Shown here: positions 8,835 to 17,783 of the stretch, piece by piece
Layout: every line of letters begins with the position of its first letter
How positions within the stretch are numbered: position 1 is the first letter of the stretch
Source: Sporosarcina sp. P34
Lineage (GTDB): Bacteria; Bacillota; Bacilli; Bacillales_A; Planococcaceae
Assembly: GCF_002743375.1 (NCBI RefSeq)
Contig: NZ_PDZC01000006.1
Span: 120,408 to 184,407, forward strand
Length of the DNA stretch: 64,000 bases
Direction: 5' to 3'
Program-made: the position numbers and the translations under genes
Notes under the pieces: model-generated
The model's database searches: none
What the model saw: the letters and a program-made list of their open reading frames with translations, nothing else
What the model was told of the DNA's origin: nothing

Positions 8835-9347
8835 ATGAAAAAAGAAGAACAACAGAATTTATTCAAAGAAATTATGGGGAATTATCCCACTGGTGTAACA
8901 GTGGTGACTGCAGTAACGGAAGACGGCACACCAGTTGGACTGACAGTAAACTCTTTTGCTTCTGTGTCCTTGGATCCGATGCTTCTTTTATGGTCTATTG
9001 ATCATCGAGTTTCATCTATTAAAGCCTTCACAGAGGGCGGTAAATTTGCTGTGCACGTACTGGCAGGTGATCAAAAAGAGCTTTGTAATACGTTTGCGAG
9101 TCGCGTAGAAGATCGTTTCTCTACATGTAAATGGGAAATGTCAGATAACGGATTGCCAATTATCGAAGATGCATTCGGTGTATTCGAATGTAAAACGTTC
9201 CAAACGATTGAAGCTGGAGATCACACTATTCTTATTGGCGAAGTAATCGATTTAAAAATCGAGAAAAATAAAGATCCTATGTTATACCACCGTAGGGTAT
9301 TTGGATCTGTGCCACCCGTTTTCTATCAACAAGATGACAAAGCTTGA
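8835..9347 (+). CDS. Flavin reductase family protein (FMN-binding)
   Basis: 170 residues covering one flavin-reductase-like split-barrel domain. Family motifs are YPTGVTVVTA near residue 17, GLTVNSFASVSLDPMLLLWSID, and the C-terminal LYHRRVFGSV. Such proteins reduce FMN or FAD with NAD(P)H, either supplying a monooxygenase or acting directly as oxidoreductases. AAAGGAGAG lies 8 bases before the ATG. It stands alone with a strong terminator after it; no monooxygenase gene is adjacent, so its partner is unknown. Confidence 0.88.
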   Translation: MKKEEQQNLFKEIMGNYPTGVTVVTAVTEDGTPVGLTVNSFASVSLDPMLLLWSIDHRVSSIKAFTEGGKFAVHVLAGDQKELCNTFASRVEDRFSTCKWEMSDNGLPIIEDAFGVFECKTFQTIEAGDHTILIGEVIDLKIEKNKDPMLYHRRVFGSVPPVFYQQDDKA

Positions 9348-9371
9348 ATTTGGAACATTTCATACGTACAC

Positions 9372-9402
9372 AAAAGCCGTCTTCAAAGAGACGGCTTTTT
9401 TC
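9372..9402 (+). terminator. Intrinsic terminator after the flavin reductase gene
   Basis: Stem GCCGTCT (9376-9382) / AGACGGC (9389-9395) extended by flanking A/T pairs, 6-base loop, then six T. Symmetric enough to act on both converging genes. Confidence 0.9.
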
Positions 9403-9451
9403 ATGCGTATTTTATTATTTGTGTTTTTTTGTTATTCCAAGTAGCTTAATC

Positions 9452-10858
9452 CTACCCTAGTTTATCTTCTGCAGTAATATCATTTGGCTCTTGTACTAAA
9501 TAATATTTGCCTTTTGTATACATAGCGATGACTACTGTCAATCCAGCAGCCAATAAAGCAGCCATAAATGCAGCTGTAGACTGTAGAAATATCCCGAGAT
9601 ATCCAGACGCTGCGACAGATCCGAATGTGCTAGCTATAAGTAGCGATGCAACACCAACGGGATTCCATTTGTACAAATACTCTTGTTTAGCAACATAATA
9701 GGTCGGACCTATTTTCAACCACTTTTTGACCACTACTGCATCTGTCACAAGAATGGCAGCCCACGAAAATAGGAACACACCTTGGAATGTCATGACAGTA
9801 TCTAAGTGATCCACGATTCCACCAAGCATTAATATGATAGCACTTACAGCTGAGATAACTACCCAAAATCTGCGTCCAGGCGTGAAGCGGAAAACATTCT
9901 CGAAAAAATTTGATAGCGATAAAGAACTACTGTATATATTGGTTACGTTAATTCGTAACTGTGTCAACATCGTAAATAATGCACCACCGATACCTAACAA
10001 CAGTACGATGTATACGCCTGGATCTTTTTCCAAGAATCGCACACCGAACCAAATACCGAGTCCGCCCATTACTCCATAACAAAAAATCTGCGGAATGAAA
10101 CCGATTGCAATTGAACCGAGCTTTCTATCGGACGGCTTTAGGAAACGTGCATAGTCTGATGCGAGTAAAGCCGTTAATCCCATAATTCCATTGTGCATCC
10201 CGATACAGAATAATAATGCGGTTCCCCCAAACTGAACGCCTTCAGGCATATAAGAGAACACGGGTCCAGTATAAACAGCCGGTTTGATGAACGATAATAC
10301 AATGGCTGCGATCAGGAACACCATAAATATTGGCATGGACCATTTTTGAAGCTTGTCCAATTGCTCAATTCCGAACCAATTCAGTGGAATAACGAGCGTG
10401 CCGAAAATGACAATTAAAATCCATTTGGGGAAATCAGGCATAAAAAAGTGTACAGCGGAAACGAGGATTAATCCTTCAAACGCACAATACATAATAAAGT
10501 TCGAAGCATAAATCAATGATGTCAGCGATGATCCGATATAGCCAAATCCGCCACCTCGTGATAATAGATTAACGTTCATGCCAGATTTAGCGGATAAATA
10601 CGCAATGACCGTACCAAGCAAACCGGCGACAATAATAGCATAGATAGCCGAAACGATAGCGTTTGGTGCACCGAATTGCAAAGCCATAACACTACCCATT
10701 TGAAAATAAAAGATAGCAGTTGCGATGCCGAACGTGATGTTCGTAATGCTCAGCCAACTTTTATTTCGGTCTTCCAAAGGTACACGATCTAAGGAATAAT
10801 CCTTTTCCGTTTCATCTTCTTCCATAGTATTCAATACTCTTTCTGCTTCCGTAGTCAT
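9452..10858 (-). CDS. NCS1-family nucleobase:cation symporter (cytosine/purine permease-like)
   Basis: 468 residues, about 12 membrane helices. The NCS1 family is indicated by the N-terminal segment NKSWLSITNITFGIATAIF, the glycine-rich SRGGGFGYIGSS, and overall length. Known members take up cytosine, purines, allantoin or thiamine precursors; the substrate here cannot be assigned. I start at the ATG at 10858 because AAGGAG lies 9 bases upstream; two earlier in-frame starts are either too close to or upstream of that site. Monocistronic, converging on the flavin reductase gene. No purine riboswitch or deaminase gene is adjacent. Confidence 0.85.
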   Translation of the reverse strand: MTTEAERVLNTMEEDETEKDYSLDRVPLEDRNKSWLSITNITFGIATAIFYFQMGSVMALQFGAPNAIVSAIYAIIVAGLLGTVIAYLSAKSGMNVNLLSRGGGFGYIGSSLTSLIYASNFIMYCAFEGLILVSAVHFFMPDFPKWILIVIFGTLVIPLNWFGIEQLDKLQKWSMPIFMVFLIAAIVLSFIKPAVYTGPVFSYMPEGVQFGGTALLFCIGMHNGIMGLTALLASDYARFLKPSDRKLGSIAIGFIPQIFCYGVMGGLGIWFGVRFLEKDPGVYIVLLLGIGGALFTMLTQLRINVTNIYSSSLSLSNFFENVFRFTPGRRFWVVISAVSAIILMLGGIVDHLDTVMTFQGVFLFSWAAILVTDAVVVKKWLKIGPTYYVAKQEYLYKWNPVGVASLLIASTFGSVAASGYLGIFLQSTAAFMAALLAAGLTVVIAMYTKGKYYLVQEPNDITAEDKLG

Positions 10859-10888
10859 ACACATCAGCTCCTTGTAATAAGTAGTCAA

Positions 10889-11172
10889 CCCCTCCTGCCA
10901 GCCTAGCTAGCCTGTTCTGATTCATGCAAGTTGATGAATTTAATCCGTTCATTGAATTGACACGTTGCTAGTTTAACAAAAGTGTAATAAAAAAATCAAG
11001 TTTGAAATGTATTTGTAAAAATAACACTACAAAAGTCTGATTTTGCACATGATTATAGATTCATAGGAAAATGACTTGTAGAAAAAATCCTTAAAAATAT
11101 TAATTTATAAATGAAAACGGTTATGTTATAAAATACCATGGTAATTTTGGTACATAGTTGTAAATTCTTTTT
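10889..11172. other. Intergenic, AT-rich, no gene seen
   Basis: Part of an 1.1-kb stretch between the NCS1 permease and the TIM-barrel gene. No open frame with a ribosome site is visible here; the sequence is AT-rich and presumably holds the permease promoter. Confidence 0.6.
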
Positions 11173-11553
11173 ACTAACGTCATGTGTTAGCCGATTCATC
11201 GGGCTACGCGGAACAGAAATGTACTAGTGGATCAAAGACGAGAAATCTTCTGTTATTTATGTGAAGAGATTTTTTCGTAACGTTCATGTTTCGTTATTTC
11301 AGTTATTGGGCAGGCAATAGTGGGAGTATCAAATAAAAACTACTTGGTCAGTGTATTATATTGATAAATGTAAACGTATGGATTCCTCTCTTTCAACTAA
11401 AGGGATGGGTGCATTTTCTATAAAAGTGCCGCCATTATAATCAGTACTTTGAGGAAGAGTTGCAATGTAAATAAGGGAGCTTGTTTGGCTGGGGAATTGT
11501 ACTTTGTAAGTATGCATAAATAGAATAAGGTTGAATATCTGTGTAGCAATCAA
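11173..11553 (-). pseudogene. Degenerate copy of the catalase-like gene
   Basis: Base-by-base comparison shows this stretch is a decayed relative of the catalase-like gene at 17784-18683, in the same orientation. Matching blocks in order include the end signature around 11173-11230, GGGCAGGCAATAGTGGGAGT (here) against GGGCCAGGCGATAGTAGGAT (intact), AAACGTATGGA in both, TTGAGGAAGAGTTGC against TTGCGGAAGAGGTTGC, and ATGCATAAATAGAATA against ACGCATGGATAGAATA. The minus-strand frame from 11553 still reads a homologue of residues HAYY to IRFRL but lacks the rest. The catalytic N-terminal half is gone and stops interrupt the remainder. It is a paralogue or an old duplicate, now dead. Confidence 0.8.
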
Positions 11554-11559
11554 ATCGTA

Positions 11560-12001
11560 TGAAATACGACATACGTCGTGTGTAGAGTAAATCTCTACGT
11601 AATAATATACCCTTCATGGTTTAAAAATAACCTAGATGGGAATAAAGGATTTAATATCCATTACAGCCATACGCCATTCAGTAGAAGCACCTAGGATGCT
11701 TTTTAGATCGCTTCAAAGGGATTTTAGTTTAGTAAGACGGCTAATATTTAATCTGCTGAAAGTACTAGTAGATGAGTATGTATCATTAGTACAGCACCTT
11801 TGAATAGCGAGATATAAAAAAGACGACTACGGCACAATACCGAAGTCATCTAATAAAAGCGTAATGACTGCAATTTAATTTTTAAAAGTTCCATTGAATA
11901 GAACATAAAATCAGAAAGCCATATAGTAACGCTTTAAAAATGCGTTTAAAAAACTTTTTAGCAACCTCTTTCTAGATGCCGCACTCCTCATACATAACTA
12001 A
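11560..12001. other. Intergenic, one weak minus-strand hairpin
   Basis: No gene recognised. At 11816-11851 an imperfect 12-base stem (AGACGACTACGG with CCGAAGTCATCT) is followed on the minus strand by TTTTT and may be the terminator of the TIM-barrel gene, 150 bases downstream of its stop. The rest shows nothing I can interpret. Confidence 0.45.
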
Positions 12002-12886
12002 CTATTTACGTATCATCCAGCTCTCTAACGAATGAATAGCAATTCCACGGAACCCTTCAGCAGGACTAAATGATCGTTCAACTTCTTTTACCTGTTTTTC
12101 CATATATGCGTTATTTTTACCGAAGAAAGATAAATAATCTCCTTCAGAAGATTTACTCGTTTCTATTGCAACGCGCGCTTGCTTGCCTGTAACGCTAGCA
12201 TAATTTATTTCGCTTTTTGCTAAATTGATCATTCCATTAAGACCATCCGCCTTATTACGGTAAGCCATAATATTTATACTATCGGATTGGTCGATCAGCC
12301 ATTCTGAAAGTACCCCTTCACCTATGACATTCGAATAGTTGATGGAATCAAACCAAAACGGTATATCAATTCCAAAATGTAATCCAAGGTTAGTGGATTT
12401 GCTGGCCGCGAATCGGATATTTTGCTGATAACCCTGAACGGTCCCTTGTAAATTAGTATTCCATGTAGGCAAAATATATGGTTCAATATCCAGATGAATA
12501 CCGGTAAACCTTTCAGTATTTTCGGAAACAGATTGATATTTTTCTACCCAATGAAAGAAGTTTTGAACAGATTGTTGGTCAGTTGCCCAATATGGCGCGC
12601 CATCCAGGGCGTGCACTTTTATATTTCGCTCGCTCGCTTTGCGAATAAAGCGTTGGTAAGCCTCATTTGGTATATTTGCGTTAACTTGCAAATACAGCGT
12701 AGATACATTTTTTTTATCTAAAAACTCGATAAGTGTATTAGACTGATTAAGTATTTGCGATGTATGCCACAACCACGTGGCTTTTGGTTGGTCAATGCGC
12801 ATGGTTAGCATGGGTTTTAACCAAATAAAGTTAGATAGAATCAATAGAATCGCTACCATCCAAACGCTTCGGGATTTCTTAGACAT
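12002..12886 (-). CDS. Exported TIM-barrel (glycoside-hydrolase-like) protein
   Basis: 294 residues from the ATG at 12886, chosen over a GTG three codons earlier because that GTG is part of the ribosome site AAAGGTG. One N-terminal hydrophobic segment (about residues 9-25) acts as signal or anchor. The rest alternates strands and helices like a TIM barrel. The motif GIHLDIEPY near residue 130 resembles the DxE-bearing strand of GH18-like hydrolases, and SINIMAYR resembles a later barrel strand of the same fold. It is divergent from, and 200 bp away from, a polysaccharide synthesis operon, so an extracellular hydrolase acting on that polymer is a fair inference. Exact family and activity are not established. 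Confidence 0.6.
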   Translation of the reverse strand: MSKKSRSVWMVAILLILSNFIWLKPMLTMRIDQPKATWLWHTSQILNQSNTLIEFLDKKNVSTLYLQVNANIPNEAYQRFIRKASERNIKVHALDGAPYWATDQQSVQNFFHWVEKYQSVSENTERFTGIHLDIEPYILPTWNTNLQGTVQGYQQNIRFAASKSTNLGLHFGIDIPFWFDSINYSNVIGEGVLSEWLIDQSDSINIMAYRNKADGLNGMINLAKSEINYASVTGKQARVAIETSKSSEGDYLSFFGKNNAYMEKQVKEVERSFSPAEGFRGIAIHSLESWMIRK

Positions 12887-13103
12887 TGTAGTCACCTTTC
12901 TCTACTTACATAGCATAGAATAGAATTTCATGATATTTTAGCACTATTAATTAATTATACACTAACATAACCTCGATTTTCTAGTATATTTGTACTGTGT
13001 TTATGTAAATGCAGATTGTTTGAAAGAATACTAGACAGTATACTAGAAATAGAATTCGGAAAAATTAACTAGTAATCAATACACGTAAAGGAGAGACATC
13101 TTA

Positions 13104-14177
13104 GTGAAAAAAATAGCCATAGCTATACTGTTGATTTTACTCGTGTTGTCTCCACGAATTTATTGGGCTTTCAAAGAAGAGAAAATACTGGATATAGCGG
13201 TGATTGATAAATCGGTCGCAAAGGATGATTATCGTGAGCATAACGGTTTATTTCATGTATTGGCTGGAAAGAAAATCGTGCGACCTGACAAGGAACCTTA
13301 TGATAAAAGTCTTGATTATTATGGATTCGATCCGTATGACCAAGTTGCGATGGAGCCATTTCACGAACGGCCACTTGATATGATCTATGTTGCGGATACA
13401 TATGGTGTATTCAGCAATGATCTTAAAGCTAAACCTGATGGTTCACGGTCGAAACTACTATACGGTGGTATGGAATGGATGGAGTGGAACGAACTAATGG
13501 CTAGCAAAGGTGAGGATACGACATTAATCGTAGAATTCAATAGTTTTGCATCACCAACTAGTGAAGAAATGAGTAAGATCATGCAAAAGGAACTAGGGAT
13601 TACTTGGACAGGATGGATTGGTCGCTATTTTACTGATTTGTCGAATACAGAAGTACCCCAATGGCTTATTGAAGGATATAAAGAGGAGAAGAATCGTGAA
13701 TGGTTGTTTGCTGGTTCTGGTCTCGCGTTTGTTCATACATCTGGAAAAGTGATTGTCTTAGATGGACAAGAAAATAAAAGTGCTGCTCATTTTAAGTTAA
13801 CGAGTGATGGAAAAGAAAAATTTCCAAATGTATATTCATCGAATTATATGTATTGGTTCGATGTAGTGGAACCAGTTGAACAAACCAACATATTGGCGAC
13901 ATATGAATTTGATTTGACGGAAAAAGGTCGTAGTGTATTACATGAGGCCGATATTCCGGAAGTATTCCCTGCAGTGTTGCATCAAGAACAAGCGAATACC
14001 TATTATTTCGCGGGAGACTATGCAGATTTTGATAAGAATCCCATTGTTAAATGGCAAGGGGTACATCCCGTCTACAAATATTTTGCTAAAGATGTTTCGG
14101 CTTTCTATTGGCTGACATATTTCCCAATGATGGAAGAGATCTTAGATGAAACCTATAAGAGAAAAAACAGTCAATAG
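13104..14177 (+). CDS. Exported protein of unknown function, first gene of the GT2 operon
   Basis: 357 residues from a GTG start with AAAGGAGAG 8 bases upstream. The first about 20 residues are a signal or anchor (KKIAIAILLILLVLSP). The remainder looks soluble and extracytoplasmic, rich in aromatic residues, with the segments LDYYGFDPYDQVA, DMIYVADTYGVFSNDL and WTGWIGRYFTDLSN; the latter two suggest a sugar- or polymer-processing fold, but I do not recognise the family. It precedes the GGDEF-receiver, HEAT and glycosyltransferase genes by 95 bp in the same direction, so it is probably an accessory factor for the polymer made by that synthase. Confidence 0.65.
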   Translation: MKKIAIAILLILLVLSPRIYWAFKEEKILDIAVIDKSVAKDDYREHNGLFHVLAGKKIVRPDKEPYDKSLDYYGFDPYDQVAMEPFHERPLDMIYVADTYGVFSNDLKAKPDGSRSKLLYGGMEWMEWNELMASKGEDTTLIVEFNSFASPTSEEMSKIMQKELGITWTGWIGRYFTDLSNTEVPQWLIEGYKEEKNREWLFAGSGLAFVHTSGKVIVLDGQENKSAAHFKLTSDGKEKFPNVYSSNYMYWFDVVEPVEQTNILATYEFDLTEKGRSVLHEADIPEVFPAVLHQEQANTYYFAGDYADFDKNPIVKWQGVHPVYKYFAKDVSAFYWLTYFPMMEEILDETYKRKNSQ

Positions 14178-14272
14178 GGCAGTGATGCCTTTACTGAAAG
14201 ATGAGAGTTTCACTGACTACGCATAGTCTACTTGAAGAAAGATTAACAATAAGTTAGCTGAAGAAGGGTGTA

Positions 14273-15124
14273 ATGAGTATGCAAATAAATAAATATGAAC
14301 TGAATATCTTGGATGCTTCTCTTTTTCGTTCACTCTTTCATTGGCAGATGGCAAACACCAAACGTTTCCGACAAGTGTTCACCCTTGTTTTTGTCAAGAG
14401 CCCTGAAAGTCCTGAAATGAAGCAAATTCTTCTGGAGCAGATGCGTACTTCAGATTTATTATTCAGTTTCCCGATAGGTGAACCGGATATCATTTTAATG
14501 GCGAATACCGGAGAAGATGAAGCGGATGTCTTTATTGAAAGATTGCGCCGTACCGAATCCACTCGTTCATACCGAGTGGGCGTTTCGGTAATTGAAATTC
14601 GTAATGGAGATGCGACGCTTGAAGATGTGTTACAAGTTGGAAATGATTCGGTAAACCGTGCATTGCAATTACAAGGTGATACGCCTTATGTAAAAGATCG
14701 TTCTTTTAGGAAGTTAGAGCGACAATGTGTGCGAGTGAGTATTATAGAAGATGACCCCGTTGTCACGATGATTATACAGAAACTAGTGGAGCGTATTTCA
14801 GTAAAACAATTGGACCTGGATATCCAAGTGTTCCGTGACGGACAAGATTTCATTGAGTCCAATTGGTATCAGTCTTCCCACACGCATTTAGTCATTATGA
14901 ATGATATTCTTCCGAGAAAAAATGGATTAGAAGTATTATACGCACTACGCGAATTGCCGAATATGCAGAAATATCACATCTTTATGATGACCAAGAGAAA
15001 AAGTGAAGCGGAAATGATTTATGCTTATCAATACGGGGTCGACGAATACATAACGAAACCATTCAATCCGAAATTATTTGAATCACAAATTAAGAAAGTA
15101 TTGAGACGGATTTATCATGGATAA
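14273..15124 (+). CDS. Degenerate GGDEF domain fused to a C-terminal receiver domain
   Basis: 283 residues (a second start, ATG at 14279, has better spacing from the ribosome site). Residues about 12-145 resemble a GGDEF domain by pattern: RTSDLLFSF, a degraded signature reading PIGEPDIILM where GGDEFxxLL is expected, and RVGVSVIEIRNGDATLEDVL. It therefore should not make cyclic di-GMP. Residues about 155-283 form a receiver domain: IIEDDPV acidic pocket, MMTKRK, and YITKPFN with the conserved Lys. The phosphoacceptor position, four residues before the Pro of ILP, is Asn (MNDILP), so normal phosphorylation is doubtful. The stop overlaps the HEAT gene by 8 bases. A regulatory or scaffold role for the adjacent synthase is inferred. 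Confidence 0.75.
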   Translation: MSMQINKYELNILDASLFRSLFHWQMANTKRFRQVFTLVFVKSPESPEMKQILLEQMRTSDLLFSFPIGEPDIILMANTGEDEADVFIERLRRTESTRSYRVGVSVIEIRNGDATLEDVLQVGNDSVNRALQLQGDTPYVKDRSFRKLERQCVRVSIIEDDPVVTMIIQKLVERISVKQLDLDIQVFRDGQDFIESNWYQSSHTHLVIMNDILPRKNGLEVLYALRELPNMQKYHIFMMTKRKSEAEMIYAYQYGVDEYITKPFNPKLFESQIKKVLRRIYHG

Positions 15125-16157
15125 GATATTACTGTCGTTGCTACTAGTCATTGTAGTATTGCTGATTATACTTTTCGCTCTGTTCTTTTTACTTGTGTTT
15201 TATAGAATACAAGAAGTGAAAAGAAAAGAGGCGATTGGAAATTATATCGAAGATCGTCAAATCGACTGGTATGAATATTTATTCGGAGATGGATTTTCAC
15301 ATGTAGCGCTTAAACCTCATAAGAATCTTGAACTCGAAGCGATTGATGAGTTGTTTTTTCGCATTATCTACAACTTTTCCTCAGATGAAATTAATGACAA
15401 GGTAAATGCTTTTGCTTCGTTATATATGAGTGATTACTATAGCAAAAAGCTCACTAGTCGGAGTAGGGAACTGCGTATTAATACGCTCAATAAAATCAGC
15501 TTATTCAATTTACAGTTTATGCTAGACCCGGTTTCGTCGTTATTGGAAAAAAAGAAAAAGTATTCAAAAACAGAATTATTATTGATTTATGAGGTTTTAG
15601 GAAAGTTTTCTCGTACTGACTTCGTAACTCATTTCGTGGCTCCGAAAATCCCACTAGGTGAATTTGATTATAAAAAATTATTGATGGAGTTAGATGAAGA
15701 ACAGATTAATTTACTAGCGGAAGACTTCAATGTTTTGCCTGAATTGCTTCAGCTGACGATAATCGAAATTATAGGTGTTCATCATTACCTTGATTGGCTT
15801 CCTTTATTACATCAGTGTTTGGACAATCCGTCGCAAGAAATACGGATTAGAGCATTAAAAAGTATTGCTGAGCTGGAAGTAGCGAATTCGCTTGAGTTAT
15901 ATGAATCATTCTCTCATTCAACCATATGGGAAGAACGTCTAATGACAGCGAAGATTTTCCGTTTTGCAACGACGGAAGAAGCATTACCTATACTTGAACG
16001 TTTAATTAAAGATCCTAATTATTTAGTTCGTGCCCAAGCTGCAAAATCGATTAAATCTTTGAAGAATGGTCACCAAGCACTTTACACTGTTATAACGATG
16101 TCTACAGATGAGTTTGCGATCGATGTAGCGGAAGAGATGTTCGGAAAGGAGTACTAA
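15117..16157 (+). CDS. Membrane-anchored HEAT-repeat protein
   Basis: 346 residues. One N-terminal membrane helix (about residues 4-29) is followed by a Lys/Arg-rich stretch (YRIQEVKRKE), placing the bulk in the cytoplasm. The C-terminal third holds HEAT-like repeats: DNPSQEIRIRALKSIAELE and KDPNYLVRAQAAKSIKSL. It overlaps the preceding regulator gene by 8 bases and lies 1 base from the glycosyltransferase gene, so the three are tightly coupled. HEAT arrays are protein-binding scaffolds; here it most likely links the regulator to the membrane synthase. No catalytic motif is visible. Confidence 0.75.
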   Translation: MDKILLSLLLVIVVLLIILFALFFLLVFYRIQEVKRKEAIGNYIEDRQIDWYEYLFGDGFSHVALKPHKNLELEAIDELFFRIIYNFSSDEINDKVNAFASLYMSDYYSKKLTSRSRELRINTLNKISLFNLQFMLDPVSSLLEKKKKYSKTELLLIYEVLGKFSRTDFVTHFVAPKIPLGEFDYKKLLMELDEEQINLLAEDFNVLPELLQLTIIEIIGVHHYLDWLPLLHQCLDNPSQEIRIRALKSIAELEVANSLELYESFSHSTIWEERLMTAKIFRFATTEEALPILERLIKDPNYLVRAQAAKSIKSLKNGHQALYTVITMSTDEFAIDVAEEMFGKEY

Positions 16158-16158
16158 G

Positions 16159-17583
16159 ATGAACGCACCTTTAATCACGTCTTCGTTTTTTGGGTTTGTT
16201 GGCTATATATTGCTCGTCTATATGCTGGCTGTTATTTTTTCGTATTCTTCCATGTTACTTATTGCTTTTATTCAGTTAGGAAAAGAACGAAAGTTGCAGA
16301 AGAAGTTATCGGATGAAGGAGCGGTAGATTTTATATATACGCAGCCCGTAACGATAATTGTCCCTGCTTACAACGAGCAAGAAGGTGTGCTTGGAAATAT
16401 TTATTCATTGTTGGCATTGCAGTATCCCCAATTTGAAATATTAGTAATCAATGATGGGTCTATAGATAATACGGAAGATGTCGTAATTGAGCATTTCAAT
16501 ATGAAGCCAATTCGAAAAGTAGTGAATCAACAACTTGAAACACAACCTATTGAAGCGATATATCAATCCGATATGCACCCTAACTTACTGTTGATTACGA
16601 AAGTGAACGGTGGAAAAGCGGATGCCTTAAATGTGGGAATTAACGTGTCAAAATACCCATATTTCTGTTCCATCGATGGTGATTCCATATTGGACAGTAC
16701 GTCACTGTTGCGTGTAATGAAGCCTATCATGGAATCTAATAAAGAAGTGATTGCGACAGGTGGCACTGTGCGGATCGCCAATGGCTATGAAATACAAATG
16801 GGGCAAGTCGTTAGAGAAGGCTTGCCGAGCTCAACTATCGTCATAATGCAAATTATAGAGTATATGCGTGCGTTTCTTATGGGACGGATGGCGCTCAGTA
16901 AATACAATATGGTGTTAATCATATCGGGAGCATTCAGTGTCTTTTCAAAGAAATGGGTATTGCAAGTAGGCGGATATACTAAGAATACAGTTGGAGAGGA
17001 TATGGAATTAGTAGTAAAGCTACATGAAGAAATATCGGATCGTAAAGAAGATAAAGAAATTGTGTTTACACCAGACCCTGTTTGTTGGACAGAAGCTCCT
17101 GATAACTTCAAAGATTTACGTACTCAGCGTCGACGTTGGCATCAAGGACTAGCCGAAAGCCTATGGTTACATAAGAAAATGGCGTTTAATCCCAAGTACG
17201 GTCCTGTAGGGCTACTATCTATTCCGTATTTCTTGTTTATTGAATTGCTTGGACCGGTAATAGAATTGGCTGGCTATGCCTACATGGTCCTATGTCTATT
17301 TATGGGAGAAGCATATATAGTTTTCGCTGGAATTCTTGGGTTATTATTCATCTTATATGGATCCCTGTTTTCGATGGCATCCATCTTACTGGAGGCGTGG
17401 AGCCGTAATACGTATCCCGCAGTGAAAGATCTATTTCGTCTAGTAATGTTGTCATTAACCGAAGTGTTTTGGTATAGGCCATTGACTCTGATTTGGCGCA
17501 CGGAGGGGATTAGTAGTGCACTGCGCAGAAAACGTGAATGGGGAAGTATTCAACGTAGGGGATTATCAGAAGATCGTGAATGA
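16159..17583 (+). CDS. Processive GT2 glycosyltransferase (PgaC/BcsA-like polysaccharide synthase)
   Basis: 474-residue membrane glycosyltransferase. An N-terminal helix is followed by the GT2 domain with PAYNEQE (69-75), NDGS (98-101), GGKADALN (151-158), the metal-binding DGD (173-175), the catalytic-base region VGEDMEL (Asp281) and QRRRW (323-327). This D, D, D, QxxRW pattern defines processive synthases of poly-GlcNAc, cellulose and hyaluronan. About four C-terminal helices complete it. It is the last gene of the operon and is followed by a terminator. The sugar polymerised cannot be decided: there is no deacetylase or PilZ domain nearby. Confidence 0.85.
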   Translation: MNAPLITSSFFGFVGYILLVYMLAVIFSYSSMLLIAFIQLGKERKLQKKLSDEGAVDFIYTQPVTIIVPAYNEQEGVLGNIYSLLALQYPQFEILVINDGSIDNTEDVVIEHFNMKPIRKVVNQQLETQPIEAIYQSDMHPNLLLITKVNGGKADALNVGINVSKYPYFCSIDGDSILDSTSLLRVMKPIMESNKEVIATGGTVRIANGYEIQMGQVVREGLPSSTIVIMQIIEYMRAFLMGRMALSKYNMVLIISGAFSVFSKKWVLQVGGYTKNTVGEDMELVVKLHEEISDRKEDKEIVFTPDPVCWTEAPDNFKDLRTQRRRWHQGLAESLWLHKKMAFNPKYGPVGLLSIPYFLFIELLGPVIELAGYAYMVLCLFMGEAYIVFAGILGLLFILYGSLFSMASILLEAWSRNTYPAVKDLFRLVMLSLTEVFWYRPLTLIWRTEGISSALRRKREWGSIQRRGLSEDRE

Positions 17584-17587
17584 AAAA

Positions 17588-17626
17588 ATGCCTGAAGTAA
17601 CGTGCCTGTTATATCAGGCATATTTT
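17588..17626 (+). terminator. Terminator of the GT2 operon
   Basis: ATGCCTGA (17588-17595) pairs with TCAGGCAT (17614-17621), followed by ATTTTC; an alternative shorter stem TGCCTG / CAGGCA (17603-17608 with 17615-17620) shares the right arm. It begins 5 bases after the synthase stop. Confidence 0.7.
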
Positions 17627-17783
17627 CATTCAAAAAGGTTTCAGTAATGAAATGTAGGGACGTTAACGATTATTCAACTTTACATGTGGATGTATACATT
17701 CATACTTGTTTCGAAAAGTATGATTAAAATGGTAGTGTCGAAGGATATATTGTTACTACTCGTATAATTATGATATAGGGAAG

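Noticed and set aside
11356..11553. 65-residue minus-strand ORF as a gene
   Set aside because: It has no ribosome site and aligns with an internal part of the catalase-like gene, so it is part of a pseudogene.
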